The notes under the pieces are model-generated. The model ran no database searches. It saw only the letters and a list, made by a program, of their open reading frames with translations, and was not told the origin of the DNA. 64,000 nucleotides of DNA from Styela clava (taxonomy: Eukaryota > Chordata > Ascidiacea > Stolidobranchia > Styelidae), in assembly GCF_964204865.1 (NCBI RefSeq), contig NC_135259.1, forward strand, positions 18,424,974 to 18,488,973, in the 5' to 3' direction. The position numbers were made by a program, and so were the translations under genes. Of the stretch, positions 11,080-22,413 are shown one piece after another. Positions within the stretch are counted from its first letter, which is position 1, and each line of letters starts with the position of its first letter.

Positions 11080-11545
11080 CTGGCGGACCGGTAAAATTGA
11101 ACAAAATGTACTCGCGGACCGGCAAAAAATTGAAATGATATAGTAACATATATTTTCGTAATAAATGCATTGACGGGCACTCACTATGTTTCTAGGTAAA
11201 AAGGCACACAGAAAACTTTTTAAATGAAAAAAACAAAAACAAATAAATAATAATGTACCGGCCAAAAATTGGAACGGATGGAACATAACAATAAAAAAAC
11301 AATTACGTAATATATTTGCGTAATAAAATGCAGTGCTGGGCCCCATTACGCGTATAAAAAGGCACACAGAAAACTTTTTGGATAAAAAAAAATCTTTCAA
11401 ATAATGTACCGGCCAAAAATTGAAACGGGTGGAACATAACAATAGCAAAACAATAACGTAATATATTAGCGTGATAAAATGCAGTGCTGGGCACCCATTA
11501 TACGTAATAAAGGCACACAGAAAACTTTTTGAATGAAAAAAAAAA
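11080..11545. repeat. Three tandem ~130-150-bp subterminal repeats in the hAT element
   Basis: Three diverged units, each with an ACCGGC(C)AAAAATTG-like start and GGCACACAGAAAACTTTTT near the end. They lie downstream of the transposase reading frame. Confidence 0.8.
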
Positions 11546-11547
11546 TA

Positions 11548-12836
11548 TTAAATACAATTAAACTTTAATGAGAACTTTGCTGCTGTTTCGTTTCTAATAT
11601 AAGATGCAAACGAGGAATCAAAGAAGTTTCTGCTACACGTAGCTCTGCAGCGGCGTCCAGTCGATTTCTCTGCTTCGTTTTGATTAAAACTAAGGATGAA
11701 AAACTTTTTCGCATAAGTAGCTGGTTGAAAATACGGACAACAGTTTGATTGCTCGATCACTTAGCGATGGGTATTCGTTATAAAGAGATATCCAGAATTG
11801 TGACAATGATTCCTTTTTAAATCTGGACTTTAAAGTAGAATCACAACACAGTTCAAGCAAACTTTCTTTTTCATCAGGTTTGAGGTTACATGTATCCACA
11901 TCTTCGTAAAATGGATTGTTGATCCAAAGATTTCCTTGTCGGGGATCCTCATTTTGCTGGAAATGATGATCAAAATTGTTCCGCAATTCGTTCAAGTTAA
12001 CATCAACACTTGACATATAATCGTTCAAAGTTGGGAACATGACTATATTTTCTTCGAGTACATAACGATTCCACATAGCCAGCTTCTTCTTGAATGCATC
12101 AGTCTTATTTCTCAGCACAAAAATATTAGTGCAAGCGCCTTGTAGGGATGTATTGAGTTCATTCAAGCGACCAAATATATCTGCCAGATAAGCAAGCTTG
12201 CACAACCACGTTTCATCCGTTAACTGCTTCAGCGCCCAAAATCTCTTCAGCTGCAGATAAGATGCACGGCTTTACTAACTCTTCCCCAATTGTGTACGGT
12301 TTTCTTGTTTTAGCGATTTGAAGAGAAATTTGATATGATGCACGAAGAGGAGATTTTTCTGAGGTTGTTATATTTTTCAGTTGCTTCTTCTGGTTGTTCA
12401 TGTCGATGAGAAGTCGTTCAAAAAATTCAACAGGCTTGCCTTTGAGATTGCTGTGCTTTGAGTGAAAATGTCGAGCAAGTTTTGAAGGTTTCATAGCATC
12501 ATTGGAAAGAACTTGGGCACAAACTAAACATAAAGGCCGTGGTGATTGTTCACTACCAGGAGCTACAGTAAAAGCAAGTTCCATTTATTTTTCATCGTAT
12601 TTCCTTACAAATTCGAACTTTTTCTTCTTGCTTTCTCTTGTGACAGTTAACGTATCTTGGCATGTTCTTTTCTTGGCTCGTTTAACATTTGCATTATTTG
12701 TACTCGCTTCGTCTCCTTTTTGAGATTTATCTGATCCGGAAGAAGACCTATTCTCCTTGTCAAAAAACATCAAAATACTTTGTTGGTTGGCTGATTTCAT
12801 ATTAATCTCTCTGTAGTTGATCGACGCCTCAAACAA
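11548..12836 (-). pseudogene. hAT transposase relic (BED-finger type)
   Basis: Read from 12836 downward. An 83-codon N-terminal part ends in an in-frame stop at 12585-12587. The next codon starts a 123-codon part with a BED zinc finger: C-X2-C (LCLVC), then H-X4-H (HFHSKH) 16 residues on. Near 12213 the frame jumps to the C-terminal third, so the catalytic core is deleted. The rest (to 11690) holds the hAT dimerisation signature FW..L..EYP.LS and STSYLCE, and a frameshift near 11700 separates the last ~50 residues. It resembles domesticated ZBED5/SCAND3-type proteins in metazoans (family knowledge). It cannot make an active transposase. Confidence 0.88.
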
Positions 12837-13430
12837 AATGAATTTGGGTTACAATGACAAGGTCGTCGTTAACTTTGCACTAGGCTCAAGATCCTGCTGT
12901 GCAACACCTGGAAAAGATCTCTGCGGCCCATGCTACTGTTGCGCGTCTCGTGACCACCTGCAGGGTCGCAACAAGTTCATTACTTACTGGATGGATGTCA
13001 AGACGAAGCCGTGGTATATTATACTGTTTTTGACTGTTTTTGTATGGCGTCACGTATGAACAAAGAAATATTCATAAACTTTTATTTGGATGGTCATATT
13101 TAGCAGCAAAATTATACAGAACCGAGCCGGTTTTTACGTTTCTGAATCTTGAGAGGGTTAACGGAGCGCTCTCGCGGTAGATCGCAATCGGGAAAGCGAA
13201 AAGGTAATCAATCGGCGCCAAGATGTCGCCAGGCGGCACTTATCAAACAGCAATATGACGACGGAAGAGAAATTGCGTAATAAACTAACGCAACTTCAAC
13301 TTTTTGGCTTCGGTTAAGCGATTGAAACGGCATATAGAACAAAACGAGGAAATCTCTCGCGGACCGGCAAAAAAGCTTCGCGGACCGGTGCCGGTCCGCG
13401 GACCGGCGGTTGGGAACCACTGGTCTAGGG

Positions 13431-13485
13431 GTAAGGATTCCCGGCTTTCACCCAGGTGGCCCGGGTTCGATTCCCGGTCTGGGAA
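13431..13485 (+). pseudogene. 3' piece of hAT-interrupted tRNA-Glu(TTC)
   Basis: Continues from the target duplication 13423-13430 through loop CTTTCAC to TCTGGGAA. Anticodon stem CCCGG has one mismatch. Confidence 0.9.
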
Positions 13486-13736
13486 CCTTTTTCTCCAGCA
13501 CAGAGCTGTCAGTTTTTGTTGCGAAACTCTAGATAATGAATGATGGAAGCTTTACATTATAGTCTATATACATAGAGCGACTATTAGGAATATGGTAGCA
13601 AATTAAATAAATTAGCTGCTTACAGAAGGCAGAAATACATAAAGCGTTTTTAAACTACATGAATATTAATTCTGAGGTACTGAAATAAGTTGACACGAAT
13701 TCATTTTTAAAATATTTATCAACCTATGAATTCATA

Positions 13737-13808
13737 TCCCAGATCGTCTAGGGGTTAGGATTCCTGGCTTTCACCCAGGCGGCCCGCGTTCGATTCCCGG
13801 TCTGGGAA
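13737..13808 (+). tRNA. tRNA-Glu(TTC), Glu-T
   Basis: Complete; T stem reads CCGCG, a mismatch at position 52. D arm starts CGTCTAGG. Confidence 0.75.
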
Positions 13809-14153
13809 CTATTTTCTCCAGCAAAGATCTGTCAGTTTTTGTTGCGAAACTCTAGGAAATGAATGCTGGAATCTTTACATTATAGTCTATATATATAGAG
13901 CGACTATTAAAAATATGGTAGCAAAATAAATAAATTATCTGTTTACAGAATGCAGAAATACATATGAAAGCTTTACACTACAGGCTATATTCATAAAGCG
14001 ACTTAAAAATAAGGTAGCAAAACTGGAACGTTTTGAGTGGGCCATTAGTGACATTTCATTTGATGATGAAACTTGCACGGATATTAATTCAGTGGTGCTA
14101 AAATAATTTAACAGTAATTCATTTTAAAATAGTTACTAGCTTATGAATTCATA

Positions 14154-14224
14154 TCTCAGATGGTCTAGGGGTTAGGATTCCTGGCTTTTATCCATGCGGC
14201 CCGGATTCGATTCCCGGTCCGGAA
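14154..14224 (+). pseudogene. tRNA-Glu-like, Glu-K (TTT)
   Basis: Loop CTTTTAT: anticodon TTT with position 38 also changed. Shortened acceptor TCCGGAA. Confidence 0.8.
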
Positions 14225-14398
14225 CCTTTTTATCCAGCAAAGATCCTGTAAGTGTTCGTTTCGAAAAGCCAGAATATAAATGATGGTAGCTTCACACTAC
14301 AGTCTATATACATATAGCGACTTAAGAATATGGTAGCAGAATAAATAAATTAGCTGCTTACAGAAGGCAAAAATACATAAAGTGTTTAGGAATACATA

Positions 14399-14470
14399 TC
14401 CCAGATGGTCTAGGGGTTAGGATTCGTGGCTTTCACCCAGGCGGCCCGGGTTCGATTCCCGGTCTGGGAA
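14399..14470 (+). tRNA. tRNA-Glu(TTC), Glu-T
   Basis: Complete; anticodon stem CGTGG has one mismatch. Confidence 0.8.
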
Positions 14471-14765
14471 CCTTTTTATCCAGCAATAATCTGTTCAGTT
14501 TTTGTTGCAAAACTCTATGAAATGAATAATGGAAGCTTTACACTACAGTCTATATACATAGAGCGACTATTAAGAATATGGTAGCGAAATAAATGAATTA
14601 GCTACTTACAGAAGGCAGAAATACATAAAGCGTTTTAAACTACTATGATATTAATTCAGTGGTGCTAAAATAAGTTAACACCAATTCATTTTAAAAATAT
14701 TTATGGTAGTAAAATAGGTTAATACTAATTCATTTTCAAAATAATTATCAGCGTATGAATTCATA

Positions 14766-14837
14766 TCCCAGAAGGTCGAGGGGTTAGAATTCCTGGCTTT
14801 CACCCAGGCGGCCCGGATTCGATTCCCGGTCTGGGAA
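14766..14837 (+). tRNA. tRNA-Glu(TTC), Glu-G
   Basis: Acceptor perfect; GTCGAGG and G53A. Confidence 0.7.
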
Positions 14838-15071
14838 CCTTTTTATCCAGCAAAGATCCTGTCAGTGTTCGTTTCGAAAAGCCAGAAAGTAAATGATGGA
14901 AGTTTCACCTTACAGTCTATATGCATAAAGCGAATAAAGAATATGGTAGCAAAATAAATAAATTAGCTGCTACAGAAGGCAGAAATACATAAAGCGTTTT
15001 AATACATGGATATTAATTCAGTGGTGCAAAAATAAGTAAAACACCAATTCATTTTTAAAATATTTATCAAC

Positions 15072-15134
15072 GGTTAGGGGTTAGGATTCCTGGCTTTCAC
15101 CCAGGCGGCCCGGATTCGATTCCCGGTCTGGGAA
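15072..15134 (+). pseudogene. tRNA-Glu pseudogene, Glu-X (TTC)
   Basis: 5'-truncated; also carries G53A. Confidence 0.85.
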
Positions 15135-15350
15135 CCTTTTTCACCAGCAAAGATCTGTCAGTGTTCGTTTCGAAACGCCAGAAAATAAATGATGGAAGAA
15201 AGAATAAGGTAGCAAAATGAATAAATTAGCTGCTTACAGAAGGCAGAAATAAATAAAGCGTTTTTAAACTACATGGATATTAATTCAGTGGTACTGAAAT
15301 AAGTTACCACTAATTCATTTTTAAAATACTTATCAGCCTAATAATGCATA

Positions 15351-15422
15351 TCCCAGATGGCTTAGGGGTTAGGATTCCTGGCTCTCACCCAGGCGGCCCG
15401 GGTTCGATTCCCTGTCTGGGAA
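15351..15422 (+). tRNA. tRNA-Glu(CTC), Glu-C
   Basis: Acceptor perfect, loop CTCTCAC; A-box region is GCTTAGG and T stem 3' side CCTGT is mismatched. Confidence 0.75.
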
Positions 15423-15619
15423 CATTTTTATCCAGCAAAGATCTGTCAATTATTGTTGCGAAACTCTATTAAATGAATATGGAAGCTTTACACTATAGTC
15501 TATATACAGAAGGCAGAAATACATAAAGCGTTTTAAACTACATTGATATTAATTCAGTGGTGCTAAAATAAGTTAACACCTATTCATTTTTAAAATATTT
15601 ATCAGCGTATGAATTCGTA

Positions 15620-15691
15620 TCCCAGATGGTCTTGGGGTTAGGATTCCTGGCTTTTACCCAGGCGCCCCGTGTTCGATTCCCGGTCTGGGAA
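15620..15691 (+). tRNA. Full-length Glu-body tRNA with anticodon TTT
   Basis: Unlike Glu-K, this copy has a perfect TCCCAGA/TCTGGGA acceptor and a paired CCTGG/CCAGG stem around CTTTTAC, so the lysine anticodon TTT is well presented. T stem CCGTG/CCCGG is imperfect, as in Glu-X at 1791. Confidence 0.7.
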
Positions 15692-16002
15692 CCTTTTTAT
15701 CCAGCAAAGATCTGTCAGTGTTCGTTTCGAAACGCCAGAAAGTAAATGATGGAAGAAAGAATATGGAAGCAAAATAAATAAATTATCTGCTTACAGAATG
15801 CAGAAATACATATGGAAGCTTTACACTACAGGCTATATTCATAAAGCGACTTAAAAATAAGGTGGCAAAACTTGAACGTTTCGAGTGGGCCATTAGTGAC
15901 ATTTTATTTGATGATGAAACTTGCACGGATATTAATTCAGTGGTGCTAAAATATTTTAACAGTAATTCATTTTTAAAATAGGTATTTGCTTATGAATTCA
16001 TA

Positions 16003-16073
16003 TCTCAGATGGTCTAAGAGTTAGGATTCCTGGCTTTTACCCATGCGGCCCGGATTCGATTCCCGGTCCGGAA
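16003..16073 (+). pseudogene. tRNA-Glu-like, Glu-K (TTT)
   Basis: Shortened acceptor, D loop CTAAGAG. Confidence 0.8.
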
Positions 16074-16427
16074 CATTTTTATCCAGCAAAGATCCTGTAA
16101 GTGTTCGTTTCGTAAAGCCAGAATATAAATGATGGTAGCTTCACACTACAGTCTATATACATATAGCGACTTAAGAATATGGTAGCAGAATAAATAAATT
16201 AGCTGCTTACAGAAGGCAGAAATACATAAAGTGTTTTAAATACTGACGTTGTAAACTACTTAAATATTAATTCAGTAGTGCTAAAATAAGTTAACAATTG
16301 TTAACGAAGTGAAGTTAACGAGTTATTTCTCAAAAATAGTGGATTTCTCCCAAGGGAACACAACGAGAGAGAGAGAAAAAAGTTACAATCTATTAATTTT
16401 GTAAAAATACGGTATAAAACAAGATAA

Positions 16428-16519
16428 CGTCCCTGGGTGGGCTCGAACCACCAACCTTTCGGTAACCCTCACAATGTGAGATAACAGCCGAACGCGCTGA
16501 CCAATTGCGCCACAGAGAC
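16428..16519 (-). tRNA. tRNA-Asn(GTT), Asn-A, intron
   Basis: Type sequence, 18-nt intron present. Confidence 0.9.
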
Positions 16520-16606
16520 GGACGGGAGTTAGGACATGTTAAGTTGCAATATAATACAATTGAGCTATAAATTCTATTTGTTAATCTGTAACATAGGTTT
16601 GTAGTG

Positions 16607-16643
16607 ACACCCAGACGTCCCGGGTTCGATTTCGGTCTGGGAA
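16607..16643 (+). pseudogene. tRNA-Glu 3' half, Glu-H
   Basis: One base shorter than its relatives in the T stem. Confidence 0.75.
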
Positions 16644-17031
16644 CGTTTTTGTCGAGCAAATTTCTGTCAGTTTTTATTGCGAAACGCTAGGAAGTGAATG
16701 ATGGAAGCTTTACACCACAGTCTATATACATAAAGCGACTATTAAGAATATGGTAGTGAAATAAATAATTTAGCTGCTTACAGAAGGCAGAAATACATAA
16801 AGAATTTTAAACTACATGGATATTAATTTAGTGGTGCTAAAATAAGTTAAAACTAAATCATTTTTAAAATATTTATCAGCCTAAGAATTCATATCCCATA
16901 TGGTACTAAAATATCTTAACACTAATTCATTTTAAATATATTTATCAGCCTAAGAATTCATATCCCAGATGGTACTAAAATAAGTTAACACCAATTCATT
17001 TTTAAAATATTCATCAGCGTATTAATTCATA

Positions 17032-17103
17032 TTCCAGATGGTCTAGGGGTTAGCATTCCTGGCTTTCACCCAGGCGGCCCGGGTTCGATTCCCGGTCTGG
17101 GAA
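17032..17103 (+). tRNA. tRNA-Glu(TTC), Glu-T
   Basis: Starts TTCCAGA (wobble with TCTGGGA); D stem has TAGCATT. Anticodon and T arms intact, TTTTT follows. Confidence 0.85.
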
Positions 17104-17398
17104 CCTTTTTATCCAGCAATAATCTGTTCAGTTTTTGTTGCAAAACTCTAGGAAATGAATAATGGAAGCTTTACACTATAGTCTATATACATAGAGCGAC
17201 TATTAAGAATATGGTAGCGAAATAAATGAATTAGCTACTTACAGAAGGCAGAAATACATAAAGCGTTTTAAACTACTAGGATATTAATTCAGTGGTGCTA
17301 AAATAAGTTAACACCAATTCATTTTAAAAATATTTATGGTAGTAAAATAGGTTAATACTAAGTCATTTTTAAAATATTTATCAGCGTATGAAATCATA

Positions 17399-17470
17399 TC
17401 CCAGAAGGTCGAGGGGTTAGAATTCCTGGCTTTCACCCAGGCGGCCCGGATTCGATTCCCGGTCTGGGAA
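17399..17470 (+). tRNA. tRNA-Glu(TTC), Glu-G
   Basis: Acceptor perfect; GTCGAGG and G53A. Confidence 0.7.
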
Positions 17471-17707
17471 CCTTTTTAACCAGCAAAGATCCTGTCAGTG
17501 TTCGTTCCGAAAAGCCAGAAAGTAAATGATGGAAGTTTCACCTTTCAGTCTATATGCATAAAGCGACTAAAGAATATGGTAGCAAAATAAATAAATTAGC
17601 TGCTTACAGAAGGCAGAAATACATAAAGCGTTTTAAACTACATGGATATTAATTCAGTGGTGCAAAAATAAGTAAAACACCAATTCATTTTTAAAACGTT
17701 TATCAAC

Positions 17708-17770
17708 GGTTAGGGGTTAGGATTCCTGGCTTACACCCAGTCGGCCCGGGTTCGATTCCCGGTCTGGGAA
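17708..17770 (+). pseudogene. tRNA-Glu pseudogene, Glu-X with anticodon TAC
   Basis: Second copy of the 10492 form: loop CTTACAC, stem CCTGG/CCAGT. Confidence 0.75.
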
Positions 17771-17986
17771 CCTTTTTCTCCAGCAAAGATCTGTCAGTGT
17801 TTGTTTCGAAACGCCAGGAAGTAAATGATGGAATAAAGAATATGGTAGCAAAATGAATAAATTAGCTGCTTACAGAAGGCAGAAATACATAAAGCGTTTT
17901 TAAACTACATGGATATTAATTCAGTGGTACTGAAATAAGTTAACACTAATTTATTTTTAAAATACTTATCAGCCTAATATTTCATA

Positions 17987-18058
17987 TCCCAGATGGTCTA
18001 GGGGTTAGAATTCCTGGCTCTCACCCAGGCGGCCCGGGTTCGATTCCCGGTCTGGCAA
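17987..18058 (+). tRNA. tRNA-Glu(CTC), Glu-C
   Basis: 3' acceptor strand TCTGGCA has one mismatch; the rest is intact. Confidence 0.8.
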
Positions 18059-18230
18059 CATTTTTATCCAGCAAAGATCTGTCAATTTTTGTTGCGAAAC
18101 TCTATTAAATGAATATGGGAGCTTTACACTATAGTCTTATACAGAACAATTCAATTTAAAAATATTTATGGTAGTAAAATAGGTTAATACTAATTCATTT
18201 TTAAAATATTTGGCAGCGTATGAATTCATA

Positions 18231-18302
18231 TCCCATAAGGTCGAGGGGTTAGAATTCCTGGCTTTCACCCAGGCGGCCCGGATTCGATTCCCGGTCTGGG
18301 AA
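18231..18302 (+). tRNA. tRNA-Glu(TTC), Glu-G
   Basis: 5' strand TCCCATA gives one acceptor mismatch; GTCGAGG and G53A. Confidence 0.65.
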
Positions 18303-18552
18303 CCTTTTTATCCAGCAAAGATCCTGTCAGTGTTCGTTTCGAAAAGCCAGGAAGTACATGATGGAAGTTTCACCTTACATTCTATATGCATAATGCGACT
18401 AAAGAATATGGTAGCAAAATAAATAAATTAGCTGCTTATAGAAGGCAGAAATACATAAAGCGTTTTTAAACTACATGGATATTATTTCAGTGGTACTGAA
18501 ATAGGTTAACACGAATTCATTTTTAAAATATTTATCAACCTATGAATTTATA

Positions 18553-18623
18553 TCCCAGATCGTCTAGGGGTTAGGATTCCTGGCTTTTACCCATGTGGCC
18601 CGAATTCGATTCCCGGTCCGGAA
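18553..18623 (+). pseudogene. tRNA-Glu-like, Glu-K (TTT)
   Basis: 5' strand TCCCAGA but 3' side TCCGGAA; T stem reads CCGAA. Confidence 0.8.
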
Positions 18624-18977
18624 CCTTTTTATCCAGCAAAGATCCTGTAAGTGTTCGTTTCGAAAAGCCAGAATATAAATGATGGTAGCTTCACACTACA
18701 GTCTATATACATATAGCGACTTAAGAATATGGTAGAAGAATAAATAAATTAGCTGCCTACAGAAGGCAGAAATACATAAAGTGTTTTAAATACTGACGTT
18801 GGCAACTCCATAAATATTAATTCAGTAGTGCTAAAATAAGTTAACAATTGTTAACGAAGTGAAGTTAACGAACTATTTCTCAAAAATAGTGGATTTCTCC
18901 CAAGGGAACACAACGAGAGAGAGAGAAAAAAATTACAATCTTTTACTTTTGTAAAAATACAGTATAGAGCAAGTCAA

Positions 18978-19069
18978 CGTCCCTGGGTGAGCTCAAACCA
19001 CCAACCTTTCGGTAACCCTCACAATGTGAGATAACAGCCGAACGCGCTGACTAATTGCGCCACAGAGAT
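18978..19069 (-). tRNA. tRNA-Asn(GTT), Asn-A, diverged
   Basis: First base is A instead of G (ATCTCTG), D loop has TTAGTC, and the T arm reads GGTTTGAGCTC, losing C56. Intron unchanged. Possibly inactive. Confidence 0.75.
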
Positions 19070-19156
19070 GGACGGGAGTTAGGACATGTTAAGTTGCAAT
19101 ATAATACACTTGAGCTATCAATTCTGCTTGTTAATCTGTAACATAGGTTTGTAGTG

Positions 19157-19194
19157 ACACCCAGACGGCCCGGGTTCGTTTCCCGGTCTTGGAA
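19157..19194 (+). pseudogene. tRNA-Glu 3' half, Glu-H
   Basis: T loop TTCGTTT (A58 lost), end TCTTGGAA. Confidence 0.75.
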
Positions 19195-19487
19195 CGTTTT
19201 TGTCGAGCAAATTTCTGTCAGTTTTTCTTGCGAAGCGCTAGGAAGTGAATGATGGATGCTTTACACCACAGTCTATATACATAAAGCGACTATTAAGAAT
19301 ATGGTAGCGAAATAAATGAATTAGCTACTTACAGAAGACAGAAATACATAAAGCATTTTAAACTACTAGGATATTAATTCAGTGGTGCTAAAATAAGTTA
19401 ACACCAATTCATTTTAAAATATTCATGGTAGTAAAATAGGTTAATACTAATTCATTTTTAAAATAATTATCAGCGTATGAATTCATA

Positions 19488-19559
19488 TCCCAGAAGGTCG
19501 AGGGGTCAGAATTCCTGGCTCTAACCCAGGCGGCCCGGATTCGATTCCCGGTCTGGGAA
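19488..19559 (+). tRNA. Glu-body tRNA with anticodon CTA (amber-reading), Glu-G type
   Basis: Acceptor TCCCAGA/TCTGGGA and stem CCTGG/CCAGG are perfect. The 7-nt loop is CTCTAAC, so positions 34-36 read CTA, complementary to the stop codon UAG. D arm GTCGAGG and G53A are shared with other Glu-G copies. Whether it is transcribed or charged cannot be told. Confidence 0.7.
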
Positions 19560-19795
19560 CCTTTTTATCCAGCAAAGATCCTGTCAGTGTTCGTTTCGAA
19601 AGCCAGACAGTAAATGATGGAAGTTTCACCTTACAGTCTATATGCATAAAGCGACTAAAGAATATGGTAGCAAAATAAATAAATTAGCTGCTTACAGAAG
19701 GCAGAAATTCATAAAGCGTTTTAAACTACATGGATATTAATTGAGTGGTGCAAAAATAAGTAAAATACCAATTCATTTTTAAAATATTTATCAAC

Positions 19796-19858
19796 GGTTA
19801 GGGGTTAGGATTCCTGGCTTTCACCCAGGCGGCCCGGGTTCGATTCCCGGTCTGGGAA
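19796..19858 (+). pseudogene. tRNA-Glu pseudogene, Glu-X (TTC)
   Basis: 5'-truncated; everything from the anticodon arm onward is clean. Confidence 0.85.
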
Positions 19859-20074
19859 CCTTTTTCTCCAGCAAAGATCTGTCAGTGTTCGTTTCGAAAC
19901 GCCAGAAAGTAAATGATGGAAGAAAGAATAAGGTAGCAAAATGAATAAATTAGCTGCTTACAGAAGGCAGAAACACATAAAGCGTTTTTAAACTACATGG
20001 ATATTAATTCAGTGGTACCGAGATAAGTTAACACTAATTCATTTTTAAAATACTTATCAGCCTAATAATTCATA

Positions 20075-20146
20075 TCCCACATGGTCTAGGGGTTAGGATT
20101 CCTGGCTCTCACCCAGGCGGCCCGGGTTCGATTCCAGGTCTGGGAA
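20075..20146 (+). tRNA. tRNA-Glu(CTC), Glu-C
   Basis: 5' strand TCCCACA and T-stem CCAGG changes each add a mismatch. Confidence 0.75.
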
Positions 20147-20343
20147 CATTTTTATCCAGCAAAGATCTGTCAATTTTGGTTGCGAAACTCTATTAAATGA
20201 ATATGGAAGCTTTACACTATAGTCTATATACAGAAGGCAGAAATACATAAAGCGTTTCAAACTACATTGATATTAATTCAGTGGTGCTAAAATAAGTTGA
20301 CACCTATTCTTTTTTAAAATATTTATCAGCGTATGGATTCGTG

Positions 20344-20415
20344 CCCCAGATGGTCTAGGGGTTAGGATTCTAGGCTTTCACCCAGGCGGCCCGGGTTCGA
20401 TTCCCGGTCTGGGAA
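20344..20415 (+). tRNA. tRNA-Glu(TTC), Glu-T
   Basis: First base C (C1-A72 mismatch) and anticodon stem CTAGG; T arm and terminator intact. Confidence 0.7.
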
Positions 20416-20726
20416 CCTTTTTATCCAGCAAAGATCTGTCAGTGTTCGTTTCGAAACGCCAGAAAGTAAATGATGGAAGAAAGAATATGCTAGTAAAATA
20501 AATAAATTATCTGCTTACAGAATGCATAAATACATATGAAAGCTTTACACTACAGGCTATATTCATAAAGCGACTTAAAAATAAGGTAGCAAAACTGGAA
20601 CGTTTCGAGTGGGCCATTAGTGACATTTTATTTGATGATGAAACTTGCACGGATATTAATTCAGTGGTGCTAAAATATTTTAACAGTAATTCATTTTTAA
20701 AATAGGTATTAGCTTATGAATTCATA

Positions 20727-20797
20727 TCTCAGATGGTCTAAGGGTTACGATTCCTGGCTTTTACCCATGCGGCCCGGATGCGATTCCCGGTCCGGAA
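20727..20797 (+). pseudogene. tRNA-Glu-like, Glu-K (TTT)
   Basis: T loop TGCGATT adds damage to the shortened acceptor. Confidence 0.8.
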
Positions 20798-21152
20798 CCT
20801 TTTTATCCAGCAAAGATCCTGTAAGTGTTCGTTTCGGAAAGCCAGAATATAAATGATGGTAGCTTCACACTACAGTCTATATACTTAGAGCGACTTAAGA
20901 ATATGAGTAGCAAAATAAATAAATTGGCTGCTTACAGAAGGCAGAAATACATAAAGTGTTTTAAATACTGACGTTGTAAACTACATAAATATTAATTCAG
21001 TAGTGCTAAAATAATTTAACAATTGTTAACGAAGTGAAGTTAACGAACTATTTCTCAAAAATAGTGGATTTCTACCAAGGGAACACAACGAGAGAGAGAG
21101 AAAAAAATTACAATCTTTTAATTTTGTAAAAATACAGTATAGAACATGATTA

Positions 21153-21244
21153 CGTCCCTGGGTGGGCTCGAACCAGCAACCTTTCGGTAACCCTCACAAC
21201 GTGAGATAACAGCCGAACGCACTGACTAATTGCGCCACAGAGAC
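21153..21244 (-). tRNA. tRNA-Asn(GTT), Asn-A, intron
   Basis: Minor changes: intron TCTCACGTTGTGAGGGTT keeps its CTCAC/GTGAG self-pairing; D loop TTAGTC. Confidence 0.85.
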
Positions 21245-21331
21245 GGATGGAAGTTAGGACATTTTAAGTTGCAATATAATACAATTGAGCTATCAATTCT
21301 ATTTGTTAATCTCTAACATAGGTTTGTAGTG

Positions 21332-21369
21332 ACGCCCAGACGGCCCGGGTTCGATTCCAGGTCTGGGAA
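21332..21369 (+). pseudogene. tRNA-Glu 3' half, Glu-H
   Basis: T-stem 3' side CCAGG; T loop intact. Confidence 0.8.
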
Positions 21370-21758
21370 CGTTTTTGTCGAGAAAATTTCTGTCAGTTTT
21401 TTTTGCGAAACGCTAGGAAGTAAATGATGGAAGCTTTACACCACAGGCTATATACATAAAGCGGCTATTAAGAATATGGTAGTGAAATAAAAAAAATTAG
21501 CTGCTTACAGAAGGCAGAAATACATAAAGAATTTTAAACTACATGGATATTAATTTAGTGGTGCTAAAATAAGTTAAAACCAATTCATTTTTAAAATATT
21601 TATCATCCTAAGAATTCATATCCCATATGTTACTAAAATATGTTAACACTAATTCATTTTAAATGTATTTATCAGCCTAAGAATTCATATCCCAGATGGT
21701 ACTAAAACAAGTTAACACTAATTCATTTTTAAAATATTCATCAGCGTATGAATTCATA

Positions 21759-21830
21759 TCCCAGATGGTCTAGGGGTTAGGATTCCTGGCTTTCACCCAG
21801 GCGGCCCGGGTTCGATTCCCGGTCTGGGAA
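21759..21830 (+). tRNA. tRNA-Glu(TTC), Glu-T, consensus
   Basis: Exact consensus: all stems paired, loop CTTTCAC, A and B boxes intact, terminator CCTTTTT. A good reference copy. Confidence 0.93.
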
Positions 21831-22125
21831 CCTTTTTATCCAGCAATAATCTGTTCAGTTTTTGTTGCAAAACTCTAGGAAATGAATAATGGAAGCTTTA
21901 CACTATAGTCTATATACATAGAGCGACTATTAAGAATATGGTAGCGAAATAAATGAATTAGCTACTTACAGAAGGCAGAAATACATAAAGCGTTTTAAAC
22001 TACTAGGATATTGATTCAGTGGTGCTAAAATAAGTTAACACCAATTCATTTTAAAAATATTTATGGTAGTAAAATAGGTTAATACTAATTCATTTTTAAA
22101 ATATTTATCAGCGTATGAAATCATA

Positions 22126-22197
22126 TCCCAGAAGGTCGAGGGGTTAGAATTCCTGCCTTTCACCCAGGCGGCCCGGATTCGATTCCCGGTCTGGGAA
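22126..22197 (+). tRNA. tRNA-Glu(TTC), Glu-G
   Basis: Anticodon stem CCTGC loses its last pair; GTCGAGG and G53A. Confidence 0.65.
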
Positions 22198-22413
22198 CCT
22201 TTTTCTCCAGCAAAGATCAGTCAGTGTTCGTTTCGAAACGCCAGAAAGTAAATGATGGAGGAAAGAATTAGGTAGCAAAATGAATAAATTAGCTGCTTAC
22301 AGAAGGCAGAAATACATAAAGCGTTTTTAAACTACATGGATATTAATTCAGTGGTACTGAGATAGGTTAACACTAATTCATTTTTAAAATACTTATCAGC
22401 CTAATAGTTCATA

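Larger units (their letters stand above)
11057..13422. mobile_element. hAT-superfamily DNA transposon, defective, 2366 bp
   Basis: Ends CAGCGGTTCCCAACC and GGTTGGGAACCACTG form a 15-bp inverted repeat with one mismatch. The flanking 8-bp duplication GTCTAGGG is exact (11049-11056 and 13423-13430). It encodes a broken BED-finger transposase on the minus strand. The stretch 12837-13330 has no recognisable coding sequence, and both ends are rich in CGGACCGG motifs. It sits in the D arm of a tRNA-Glu. Confidence 0.93.

Noticed and set aside
12817-13059. 80-codon plus-strand frame with several cysteines in the hAT element
   Set aside because: No recognisable domain; it overlaps the transposase 5' end on the opposite strand and is not conserved in any copy I can see.
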